Of a DNA stretch of 64,000 nt, positions 7,408-17,679 are shown piece by piece (the stretch's first letter is position 1; each line of letters begins with the position of its first letter). Source of the stretch: Sympetrum striolatum (taxonomy: Eukaryota > Arthropoda > Insecta > Odonata > Libellulidae); NCBI GenBank assembly GCA_947579665.1, contig OX388344.1:14192346-14256345 (forward strand), given 5' to 3'. A model generated the notes under the pieces. It did not search any database. It was not told where the DNA came from and saw only the letters and a program-made list of their open reading frames with translations. The position numbers were made by a program, and so were the translations under genes.

Positions 7408-9684
7408 ATACTGCCCGGGCTGCAGGTGGTGTTTCAACACAATTCCAAAAGAATAGCCGTTGCGGGAAATTGCGAGACGTTACAGCGAGTTAGTTTCAAT
7501 GTTCATCCACTACAATTCACAATACGTATTTGTAAGAATTTAAAAAAAGTTATAAAGGTTCATTTTCTAGAAAACCAACCATTTCCTACCGTCGCGTTAT
7601 CAAGAGAATAATTCACTTAAATGAGTGCTTCTGCGAATATTTTCCTTGGTAACTAATAGTATGATGTTGCAGAAGTCTATTAACGTCCCCGACTTCAATC
7701 GTGCTTCTAAAGGGACTCACTTATGTTAAAAATTCATTTCCAAATATTGTGAAATGATTCAACAAAAATTCTTCTGAATTGCAGGAAATCGAAGTTAAAA
7801 TAATAGATCAACATAAATTCGGGGGCCATTACGTAAAATACTGAAATCAGATGCGAAACATTCATTAATCGACGCAATAACGTAAAATTAAAGATTCATT
7901 CTTTGGAATGACCAGTGATAAATCTCTCTCATTAGCTCCGATTGGATTTTTCTTATCTAATGCACTATATTTGAGAAAGATAAATTTCTAAAATTGAAAT
8001 TCAAATCCTAGAGATAAATGTCTGAAAGAATTGTAAAACGCTGCCTGCACTTAAAAATTAAAAATTTGTACAGATCATGTATAATAAGATATAGCTATAA
8101 AAAACTCTTATACCGAGAGGCCAAGGCAGCTTTGATCAGGTTAATGAATATATCAGACATGCTAAAGAAATCTACATTTTCAATATCTAATAAGCCAAAA
8201 CAAATTTAAATAACGCTTAGGTATTAAGGATGTTTCTGTTATGCGGTCAGTAACTGTAGGCTTGGTTTCGGTCAACTCTGCCAGCAGCATTTACTTCGAT
8301 TTAAATTTTCTATGCTATTTTCAATCTATGCCGTAACTTCTTCAAATCAAAATTAAAAAAAATTGTATTTCGACTAACCTGATGAAAGCGGGAGATTTAA
8401 TTTGAAAACCCGATATAGCTCGTTAGTCATACTCAACCCTGTTGACTGTACGGAAATGTAAACCTGAGACTCGATCAAATCGCATGAGTCAGGGATTCAC
8501 GAATGGTCACAAAACTGCATAGTAAAGCACTCGTTATTATTTATAAATAATTATATATCATGCAAATGACCTTAGTATATTTTTCGCAACCATTATTTAT
8601 ATTTTAAAAGAATCCTGTTTTGAAATTCCACCAATACTTATTTATTTGATATATTAAATACAATTAAATATATGCCGTTCAATGCAAATACGTTTTTACC
8701 TTCTCAATTTCTTTTAATGGATTCACAATTGAATTTTATCCTCCAAATGTTATCAGAAATGCCTTACCGCGTACTTATTTTATATTTTACGATTATTTTG
8801 AAATATTTGGAAGAAATAGAAACGTTTTCAATTTCACTTCCCCATGCCAGCAAAGGTCCCACAAAATGATCTTATGACGAGTTATCTGCCAGCATGATCT
8901 TGGCCAATCAAAGTTTTTTAAACTCTTAAAACAAACATACAGGAAATGACAAAACTTACGTTTTCTAAAAGAATTCTAGCTAAAGGAGAATATTACGCGT
9001 TTTGATAATATCTAAGAAATGAATGTTTATCCATCGATAGAGATATTAAGGTTAATGAATAAGAAAGTTTAAAGAAACTACAACTGAGGCAAAAATATAT
9101 CGATAACTATATAAAGGTCTCCCTTAGGATTTTTTCGTTGCTGTCATTCCTTCTTCAAGAACCTATTCCTAGAGAGATGAATTGTATAACCATATTGTTT
9201 TAACAATGATCTTAGGAAAAAGTCCGTACCTCTAGTGTTTCTCGCGAGGTGAAATCCCAATCTCATTGAATGTGAATTCTTTACAGTAAAAGATGATATC
9301 GAAGGCATCGTATAATTACCAAAATCTATGACTATCATCTGGCTGTACCGAACGTTATGTTGGATAATTTTATACTAGTATTTATGTTCTCCGCATGTAT
9401 ACATCCGTTTGCATCAAAATAGAGTGAATGACAGCTTTTTGTAATTAGGACGCTATAGAATTATATTTAGAAATAGGAATGTGTATTGTATCTATTTGTA
9501 TAGTATAGTGTAGCGTAGCTATGAATAATGTCCTCATACATTTAAATCTTTATCGTTTCCAAAATTGAATACTATAAATCTGTAAATAATTTGTTTTTCG
9601 TAATGCACTGTTAATGTTTCTCCTAGTTTCTTTTGTAGTCTTACATTTACCTGAATCCTCATTACTATTAATTGCCCACACTTA

Positions 9685-10060
9685 CTCCTGGATTCGTAGA
9701 CGTTCTCGGAGGTGATCCTTATGATCAGCCGATGAGGGAGGGAAGGGAGGATTTGGAGGGTAAACCTAACGCCCTAAGGAGTGGAACCGGCCAGGTCTAG
9801 GTGGCCTGCCATGAGGTTCATTCCCATGCCTAGGAACACCCTCTTTACCACCTATCGCTGGTTAACCGCGGGATACGACCTCATAGACAAGAAAGATCGA
9901 ACTGGTGAGAAGAGATGGCTAAGTTAGCTCCCCCCAGCAGAAGAAGGTGAAAGAAAGGACCCTGGAAGAGATGCCTGCATCCGTAGGCCTTTCAGCTAGG
10001 GTCGGAAGGAATAAGGCATTATTCCCTCTTCCCCCACGGAGCAGGTAGTTAGTATACATA
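9685..10060. repeat. GC-rich block, probable interspersed repeat of unknown class
   Basis: This block stands out sharply from its AT-rich surroundings (GGGAGGGAAGGGAGG, GGAACCGGCCAGG, GTTAACCGCGGGATACGACC, CTCTTCCCCCACGGAGCAGG). It has no ORF above 60 codons. On the minus strand GGTTCCACTCC resembles a pol III B box (10 of 11 positions), but no convincing A box is spaced correctly. Likely a transposable-element fragment (untranslated region of a LINE, or a SINE); alternatives are a transcribed leader or a CpG-like regulatory island. Confidence 0.4.
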
Positions 10061-10080
10061 TAGGCACTTAGTTCTACACT

Positions 10081-12910
10081 ACAGCCACCAAATATTTTTT
10101 CCAGTTTTTAGGAAATATGCAAAGAGTATTGACTAGGAAATATTTTTAGACTTTCATGATTATCAACTTGTCTTTAAATAAAGTATAGGTAAGATTTAAC
10201 TGACAAATAAAAACACAAGATAACTACTAAATATTTCTCACAATGATCCATGAGAAACTAGTATTGCAGATTTAAAGATTTCCAAGACATCTGATTCAAA
10301 CTTTAGAAATTTTAAAAGGTATAAAGCCTCCTTAAAGGTGACGAAAAAGTCTGATCACTCACCAAGAGACATCTCAGTCAGAAGTTTTAATAGCTGCACT
10401 CACCTAGAATACAAGAAAAGAGAATTAACATGGAATATTTTTCTATAATATCTCCTACCTTCAAAAGCTCTATACACGATAGTGTGTAGTTACAGTAAAA
10501 GAAAGTACAAGAACACACGTAAAGTCGATAAATCAATTAGAAAATAATCTCACAATAATGATAGAGACCACACATTAATTCTGAACAGTGTGTATGGGAC
10601 CTTCTGTAGGATCCCTAATTTGAAATTGTAATTATTTTTCATGAATAATGTAAGAAGGTTCTTTCAGTTGAGATATCATGCGTAACAAATCAGTACTATT
10701 GCAATCATATATCAGTACTATTGCAAGTAGTAATCATTGTACTGTAATTCTCTTATTCTATGGGAACATCGTTCTAAAATCGAAAGTGAAAATCCATTTA
10801 ATCGATATAATCCATTCATTAAATTCCGCGCATCTATCAACATATAAAGGACGTCTGGTTTGGGAAGGACTTTGTTATTGAAGAATCTATGTTGCCAAAG
10901 TGATTCAAACTTATGCATTGGGAAGAAAAATTTAATTACCTTAAAAGGTCTGTTTTGTGAATAATCTCGTGTTGTTCTATTTGATAAAATGCATATTCTC
11001 CGTTTGCAAAAGAGAGAATCCCTTATTTCTAGTCCGCGCCACAAGAAATCTTTTGCATACAATTGAGTTGCTATTGGCATTAAGATTTACGTTACGCGTC
11101 GCAGTGCAATATATTCACCGATATCAAATTAAAGTATAATGTTTATCGTCTACGGGATACAATGAAATCTATTTTAAATTCCTTGGTTCGTCCGAGGTAA
11201 GTAATAGATCACCTTGAACAATGAAAACCAAAGCGAAAGAATCCAAGGTCGTTGGAACAAAACATCGAGAATAACGAAACTCTTCACAAAATATTGATCG
11301 CTGATTTTGAAAAGAATTTTACTGAAAGTGATTTACGGAGCAATAAGCCATAGCTAAATTTAGTAGGTAGGACATTAAAAGAAAATGAATTCAAACAGAT
11401 GCTAAGCATTGTGAATTTCTGCAGCTCAGATTCATAATATTCAAGAACGATATCCTATGAATGAATTTAAGAATACAGTTTAAGAGAAAGAACAACTATG
11501 AAATAATACTCCAATGCAGATGAATCCCCAATAAAAATCTATATCAATCTATCTATCTCTATGTGAAGGCCTTTTAATATCCTAACGCATGACGGAGCGC
11601 AATACGTTTCTTTCTTTTGCGGCGGTCACTGCCGTTCCACATCCTTGTCCGCAAAATACGAAAGAGCGAAGAAATGTAAACGAAGAAGAGAAAACATAAT
11701 ACCATAATAATCTATGAAACGCGCAAACGAAAGCTTGAGTTGCAGAGAATTGAATTAACGATCATAAAAAGCAATGCAAATGAGAAGAAATTGCCTAGGC
11801 TCTTCTATTATTCTATTACATTCAAATCGCTGCTTAGACAGAGAATAGATACTCATACCGAAGAGCATGCTTTGCCCTCGGTATGCACTTGAGTTACGAA
11901 TAGTATCTGTGGAACGAGGCCTTCTTTGACTGAATAATATGATAAATCAGTCGCAAAGTAAAGGTTTGAGATTTCCATAATCTACAGAAGGTGATATCAA
12001 ATCTACGCTTATGTAAAAACAGCCCAATTCTATAAGAGTGGGGTAAATGCCAGAAAATATTTCAACAGGGGTTGTGATAATCGATAAGAAAGTCTACTAA
12101 TACTTTTATCTGATTAAATTATAACGATGACGAGATACACATACACTGTAAGCTAGTGTCAGCTGATGGCCAGTCGAGATGAAGGGGAAAAGAGGGAACC
12201 GTATTGCTACACGACGTAATTGTACTTCAATAAGAACTTCGTTACTAAAAAATCTAATACTGCAAGTTGCAGCAATGAAGAACCATCCGAAGGTTGGTCC
12301 AGCTCTCGAAAAATCACAATCAGCATCAATAAATAATTACAACTATGCTAAACGTTAAAAAATAGAAAGACAGCAAGTAAATTACAGTGTTAGCAATAAA
12401 AAATTGCTTAGGTAGCTGACTTGATGATTTCGCTGTAAAATATGCGGAAAGTTTTCTTCGAGATATTTCCTATTTTATAAAATAGAGTAACTAACGCTAT
12501 CTGTACATTAGAAAGCTAGAGTTATTTGCTTATCATAATCTAGAATAAATCGAGCTCCACACTTAATTAAACATTCGCAGAGCGGAAGAGCACTCGAGTA
12601 AGAATTCCCTAATCATTTGGCTTTAAATTGGAATGCCTCTTAGCGCTGTATTACGTAAAAAAGGAGATTTACTTGATTAAAACGCGTTCCTATACTTTCA
12701 AATCCCTAACAGTATTATTTGAATTTCATGCATTTTATACCCTTCAACTGCTACCGATTATCTAGATAAACACACAAAATTCAATAGATTACACACAGTT
12801 CTTTTCAAAGGTTCCAAACGATTTCAGGAAAGCATTCTTTCACTTGAACGGCGAATTACAAAATATTTTGAAGTGCCATTACATGACGAAAACACTCAAT
12901 AAAATCTTAC
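10081..12910. other. Unassigned AT-rich DNA with one recursive-splice-like site and a hairpin
   Basis: Nothing here is recognisable as a protein. The splice-like element at 10363-10403 is listed separately. A perfect 8-bp stem (CATACCGA at 11854-11861, TCGGTATG at 11878-11885) with a 16-base loop is flanked by a further AGATACT/AGTATCT pair (11847-11853, 11902-11908). The remainder is AT-rich without visible organisation. Confidence 0.5.
10363..10403 (-). promoter_or_regulatory. Candidate recursive splice site with a 41-nt cryptic exon
   Basis: On the minus strand a strong acceptor (TTCTCTTTTCTTGTATTCTAG) is joined directly to GTGAGTGC, giving the AG|GTGAGT juxtaposition characteristic of recursive-splicing ratchet points in long insect introns. 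A second donor, TTG|GTGAGTG, follows 41 nt later, as in recursive-splice exons. All three frames of the 41-nt segment contain stops or end with a fresh ATG, so it is unlikely to be a normal internal coding exon. It lies inside the presumed intron downstream of the exon at 12911-13033. Confidence 0.35.
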
Positions 12911-13033
12911 CAAATTGATGAAATGTCGTTGCGCGCGTTTCTTCCGCGAAGGTCATCCCGTGCACAGTCCCTTTTGAAACGAAGTGTGACAGAGACCCAT
13001 CGATGAGAGACTTGAAAGTTCAGTTTTTAAAAC
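12911..13033 (-). CDS. Candidate second exon with start codon, minus-strand host gene
   Basis: Read on the minus strand, a textbook acceptor (branch-like CTGAT, then TTTAGTATTTCTTTTTTCCAG) ends at 13034, and the 123-nt exon ends TTTG before donor GTAAGATTTT (12901-12910). An ATG at 12956-12954 with G at -3 opens MTFAEETRATTFHQF and crosses the donor in phase 1. Upstream in the same exon a 15-codon uORF (MGLCHTSFQKGLCTG) ends with TGA overlapping that ATG (ATGA). The protein is not recognised from 15 residues. It would be spliced to the 5'-untranslated exon at 14210-14315. If the ATG is not used, this is simply a leader exon. Confidence 0.45.
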
Positions 13034-13039
13034 CTGGAA

Positions 13040-14203
13040 AAAAGAAATACTAAATCAGTATAACATCAATTAATTTCATTCAGACAAGTATTGTACTCAA
13101 CGCCCATGAACAGGTATATTTTATAAGGGATAATTTGAAAATTAGGATGTCCGTTACATGAAACCACTATTTCCGTGCCCTCTAAATTGTTAGATATCAG
13201 GTAACGGGCAGCTGGAATGCTAACAAACGAATAATTAAAGTAACAAATTTTCAGGAACAGTGATGAATATAGAAAAAAATATAAATTCGATTTCCTCAGA
13301 TTAGAAAGCGGCGACCCATCTTGGGATTGAAACGCGAAACGTATTTATCAATACAATATTAAAGAAGGACCAATTTTAATCAGACGCTCAAGGAATATAA
13401 AAATGCATGGTTCTTATTTAACAGAAAACTAAACAAAATATAATTCGCATGGAGATAAGAACGCCGTTAAATCTCAACGATGGCACTGCAAGCTTTTGGA
13501 ATATAAGAAATCAAAAGAATAAAAACATAAAGCAATATATTTCAGCATGAATAAATGCTGTTTAAATCAGCATGGAGCGCTAATAGAAATCTTCACATAC
13601 TGATTTCTGATAATTTTTACGGACGGATCGTGCAAACAGCGAGTGTGTAGGAGATTCCCGGCTTCGAGACCCACATACGTCAGACTTATCCTCTAGCGGT
13701 ATTTCTCTTAAGTTAAGCATTCAGGGCGGATATTACCATTGATCATTTAAGCTTTAACTAAATTTTCTTGGATCCGCTTACGTCAGCCACTTAAGAACTT
13801 TAGACAGAACGTAGTAATCAGATAAAATTCAAATATGATTACTAAATTGAATTTTAATAAAATACGTGGAGGATAAATTTTATACGAGTGCATTATGTTA
13901 AGTTAGGATTTAAGCGATGCCCGGACTTAATATTTTATACAAATACGAAAACTACGCATGAAATTTCGCGACGACAACTTCTAAAATACCGGACTTTTAG
14001 CTCACCAAAGCAATAATTTCTTTAAAGCAAGAACGCAAGCAATATGCGATTAAGAATTTTCGGTTCAACTTACCATTAAAGGGAATTCTTGGTGACGACC
14101 ACGAACATCTTCAGGTTTTCGAATGTCGTTTTTTCTTTTTTTCAGGAATATTCGTTTAAGGAACAGTAGTTATTGCAAAAAGAAAACGAAAGTCTATAAA
14201 ATC
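13040..14203. other. Presumed first intron of the minus-strand gene
   Basis: Lies between the candidate exons at 12911-13033 and 14210-14315. No protein or RNA gene is seen. A further donor-like signal on the minus strand (AATG|GTAAGTTG, GT at 14072-14073) follows a short ATG ORF of ten codons and could mark an alternative leader exon, but no convincing acceptor precedes it. Confidence 0.35.
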
Positions 14204-14209
14204 ACTTAC

Positions 14210-14315
14210 GTTTACCTATTTCCAAATCCAGCGGAAGTCACAACATTTAAATCGTAACAGAAATCTTAAAACAATTGACATAACTTCCGCACTAGTCGGG
14301 GTCTAAGCAGCAATT
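14210..14315 (-). other. Candidate 5'-untranslated first exon, minus-strand gene
   Basis: Starts at the A of an Inr-like TCAATT (14312-14317 on the minus strand) and ends before donor GTAAGTG (14203-14209). The downstream promoter element and CCAAT box listed separately support the start. It has ATGs only in short, quickly closed frames. Confidence 0.4.
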
Positions 14316-14368
14316 GAGGAAATTTCCATCAGGATAACGGTTGAACAAGAACGCCGAAATTTGATTGG
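14283..14368 (-). promoter_or_regulatory. Candidate core promoter (CCAAT, Inr, DPE), minus strand
   Basis: CCAAT lies at 14368-14364. Exactly 50 bp after its first base comes CTCAATTGCTGCTT, containing an Inr-like TCAATT with A+1 at 14315. GGAAGT starts exactly at +28 and matches the DPE consensus RGWYVT at five of six positions. No TATA box is visible. The layout is the same as that of the plus-strand promoter at 17449-17576. Confidence 0.45.
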
Positions 14369-17300
14369 TCGAATTTGGATGTTCTGAAACAGTCAGCGAC
14401 TGCCAAACGTTAAATCCGAGTCTCTTTCAGAAAGATTAACCTAACGAAAATAAATGTAACTTATGTACGAACACACGAAACGACGAATGAACACGAATGG
14501 ATATAATTGGAGCAGAACCGTACATTCAATAATTACTGCAATTTCTTTTAACAATCATAAGAATTGATTGAAGGATTCGAAAGTGCAATATGAAGCAGAT
14601 TAAAAATAAAGAATGTCGTTCAAAAAGTGCTGGTTTATCAAATATTCCTTGCAATTGAGGTGGTTCGCAAAATAGTGAGGATCTTGCTAAAGACTATCCA
14701 TGAGTTCGAATGAACTTACTTCATCGACCGTAATTTCTAAACCACATGTCCTACTTTATATTCCACCAACTGTATTCCATCGTACCAAATTCGCGGTAAT
14801 ACGTTTGATTTACATTTCAATTAACCAGAATGAATATTCAACTCATGATATACAACGAGGAAATACATACCTTGATAAGGAGCACCTAGTTCTGCTTGCT
14901 TCACCAATGCTGGAGCACGAAATTAAGAAATGAATTAGAAAAGAATGACCTCATACCAACAGAAGCTGTAAGCATGCGCCATTCTAAAGCGAGGAACTTT
15001 TATAATCATTGACGCACAGATTTCACACCAGATTATTCACTTTATGAAAGACATCAACAGAAATGAGAATGGCCAAAACTTGTTTCACGAATACGTGGCT
15101 TCCATGCACTCCATCATCACACCAATCACTAACATATCCACAAGAGAACGTAAAGATCAACTTTTCAACATAGATAAATAACACTCCAATCAGTAAATGC
15201 TGACGATTAAATTTTACACATTTTTCTGAACCGAATAATATTATTTCTATTGGATAATATCCTCACATCAAAACGTTTTCTAGACACCACATGCACTGGT
15301 GGTCTCGTTAGTATTGGCCGAACAAGAAAACCAAGCGATCTCTATGAGGAATATTCAGAGCATTGGAGTTATTCGAAGCGAAGTTCGTATTCTGAGACGA
15401 AAATGGTGACCTTCGTGTACAATAAGGTTATTCGCCCAAACGACTCCTTTTCTGAAACCAAAAACCCTTCGAAATTCCGAAACTCTTTGCCCGTAAACAG
15501 CTCAGAAAATTCCAAAATTGTGATTATTAAAGAATGAGACTATTGACTAATGTGAGGAAAACCTAATTGTACAAAATGAAGGCCGAAATGTTTCGTCACG
15601 AACGGATTATAATTTCGCTCTGAAAAACGCAATGCAAACGCTCTAGATTCTTCTCATAGAGGTCACTTGCTTTTCTTTTTTTGGAGGGAACTTTAGTAAT
15701 GAGACATCTTGTGCATGATATTCCAAAATACTTTTTAATGGGAAGATATATTCCAATAGAAATCTGTGGGCTGCTGGAGAAAAGGGAGGAATCGTGAACA
15801 TTGTAGGTTTCAATTCTTACATATTTATGCAAAAGTGATTGTGATGTTTTCTGGTGTAGATCTAGTGATAAGAGTGATGGTAAAGTGCATATCAGCCATG
15901 ATGTTCATGAAACAGAAGTTTCTGGCCTCTCTAATTTCTAGTGATATCTTCTGTAAAGTGAAAATGTAGTGGTAAGTCGGTGCTTCAATGATTGTATAAG
16001 TTCCACGATTTATAAAGGTGCAGAGTGAGAACCTCTGATGAGAAGAGTCTTCCTCAACGCATTTCTGAATTCCGTGCTCCCGACTTTCGTAATGGAAGAA
16101 GAACGAGGAGTTCCTCAACGAGGTATGTTTTCCCCGTTAGAATTTAATGAAAAGACAGTCCGTAACCAAATGCAGCAATTCACTGACATTTGGAGTAATT
16201 GTAATTCTTTCATGGAATATAATTTAATATTCTAAATCATCATTGTTCGTTTGCTTAATGAAAATGTGAGCCAAGCGTATTACGGTGGAATTAGATAGAA
16301 TATAAGTGACGACATCGTGATAACGAAACGATGATGTACTTCCTTCGAAGAAATGAACAATTCCTAGTGAAGACCACCTTATTCTGTTAACTTAAGGTAA
16401 GTATATCAAGGTATGTATATTAAAATAGCACATGTTTTATGATAAAATAATAACGCCACTAAAGTTTGCTCTTTCAAAGTGCTCAATTAAGGGTATCTTC
16501 ATGATAGTACATAGAATTGGTAGGCTAATTATAGAGTGTATATTTCGGCTCCAATTCTTTCCATTCAGTTGTCGTTCGCAAGTTACTTTTGTATTCGTTA
16601 GGTCACTGTTTTCCGAATGATGTACCTCCAAGTATAATACTCGTCAGCTTATACCAAGTCCATTTTAATTCACCGTATTCAGTTACATCGCTTTATACTT
16701 TTATCCGAAGTTAATTATCTGCTATAATCGCCTTAATGCTTGCGTAAGACGAAAAGATTGTGATATTTAAGTATCGATAACTTAACAGCTTATTTTTATC
16801 GAATAAATGCTCAGGAATTGATGATATATGTAATTAAATGATTATATATTATTCAGTTTGTACCACTCTAACATTTTGATTAATTTTAATAATAATTAGG
16901 ATTATATCTCATCACAAAAGCATTGCCATTAAAGTAGCGATACTATAGGATAGTGTAATATGATGGTTAAACAGTAATTAAGTTAGTGCTGCATGAATTT
17001 ACTTTGCTATGTTTTATACGAGCATGATATTTATAGTCTTTGTAGTCAGGAATTATGATTTAGGATTCGAGATATATTATAGACATACGATGAAACATAT
17101 TTACCCTTTTTAACATTTTAGCTATTAGCATGAGGAGCAATGGAAAATAATTAGCACCTTTTAATTCAATAATTTTTTGGAATTTTAATCCGATTTTGAT
17201 GTTTGTTCTAAGTTTTTCGAAGAAATAAACAGAATGTTGTCCTCTTTTACAACTACCATTTGCAATTTTAAAAGTCGCGCCGTGATCGGATACTGTCAGC

Positions 17301-17448
17301 ATAATATTTAACTAAGATTATTCTTTCAAACCGTATATAGTCTTGAATAAAAATTTTAATTCAATATTTAATTAAATATTTATTAATGATTAATAAAAAT
17401 ACTATTATTCAATAAAATTAGGGAATATATTTCGAATCAGTGGATTTC
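14369..17448. other. Spacer between two divergent candidate promoters
   Basis: About 3 kb of AT-rich DNA without recognisable genes. It contains the long imperfect inverted repeat at 15245-15775. ORFs of up to 97 codons overlap on both strands here but have no family resemblance; those at 15250-15537 (plus) and 15596-15832 (minus) resemble each other only because they lie on the two arms of the inverted repeat. Confidence 0.5.
15245..15775. repeat. Long imperfect inverted repeat (arms about 190-215 bp)
   Basis: The left arm (about 15245-15435) and the reverse complement of the right arm (about 15560-15775) align along their length with small gaps. Shared landmarks in order are ATTTCTATTGGA, CATGCAC, GTCTC, GATCTCTATGAGGA versus GACCTCTATGAGAA, CAGAGC versus TAGAGC, GCGAA, and TGTACAATAAGGTT versus TGTACAATTAGGTT. 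I estimate about 70-80 % identity by eye. The spacer is about 125 bp. It may be a foldback/MITE remnant or a tail-to-tail duplication; if transcribed it would form a long hairpin. Confidence 0.6.
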
Positions 17449-17576
17449 ATTGGTTGATAATTGATAGAAAGGTAAACAGCCAGGCGTCAGCCAATCAGAA
17501 TCATTCACTTTGTTTCTAAGGAAGGCAGACGTGACCGTTGCTCAGTTGCTGCTTGAAATTCATCGAGGAAGGACTT
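17449..17576 (+). promoter_or_regulatory. Candidate core promoter (two CCAAT boxes, Inr, DPE), plus strand
   Basis: An inverted CCAAT (ATTGG, 17449-17453) and a forward CCAAT (17491-17495) precede a canonical arthropod initiator TCAGTT (17542-17547, A+1 at 17544). GGACTT starts exactly at +28 and fits the DPE consensus RGWYVT except at the fifth base. There is no TATA box. The 50-bp distance from CCAAT to CTCAGTTGCTGCTT equals that of the minus-strand promoter. A first exon with a strong donor follows. Confidence 0.55.
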
Positions 17577-17679
17577 GCTGCCAAAGTTTTCCACAAAACC
17601 GTTAAAATTTAAATTTTTGAACGAGTGGTTCCAGATTTAGGAGATCTCTGCTGTTAGCATCCGCGAGTCTCAAGATTTG
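17544..17679 (+). other. Candidate 5'-untranslated first exon, plus-strand gene
   Basis: 136 nt from the predicted A+1 to the donor TTTG|GTAAGTCG (GT at 17680). The exon contains no ATG at all, as expected of a 5' leader. The gene would read towards the satellite array. Confidence 0.5.

Larger units (their letters stand above)
6801..9680. other. Unassigned AT-rich, intron-like DNA
   Basis: No ORF resembling a known protein and no RNA gene apart from the tRNA-like segment at 7181-7255. The short ORFs present (60-70 codons) have composition expected of AT-rich noncoding DNA. A small inverted repeat at 7371-7407 is listed separately. Confidence 0.55.

Noticed and set aside
11847..11908. pre-miRNA-like hairpin
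   Set aside because: The stem is only 8 bp with a large unpaired outer loop, too short for a miRNA precursor.
13640..13665. Second tRNA-like segment (GCTTCGAGACC)
   Set aside because: Two mismatches to the B box and no A box 30-60 bases upstream.
15250..15832. Two ORFs on opposite strands sharing an SDLYE motif, suggesting a small gene family
   Set aside because: The resemblance is explained by the DNA inverted repeat on which both lie; neither has a stable start or splice context.
16038..16235. Short plus-strand ORF with a repeated TTCCTCAACG
   Set aside because: The 10-bp repeat is short and the ORF has no recognisable domain; an equally long overlapping minus-strand ORF shows chance openness here.
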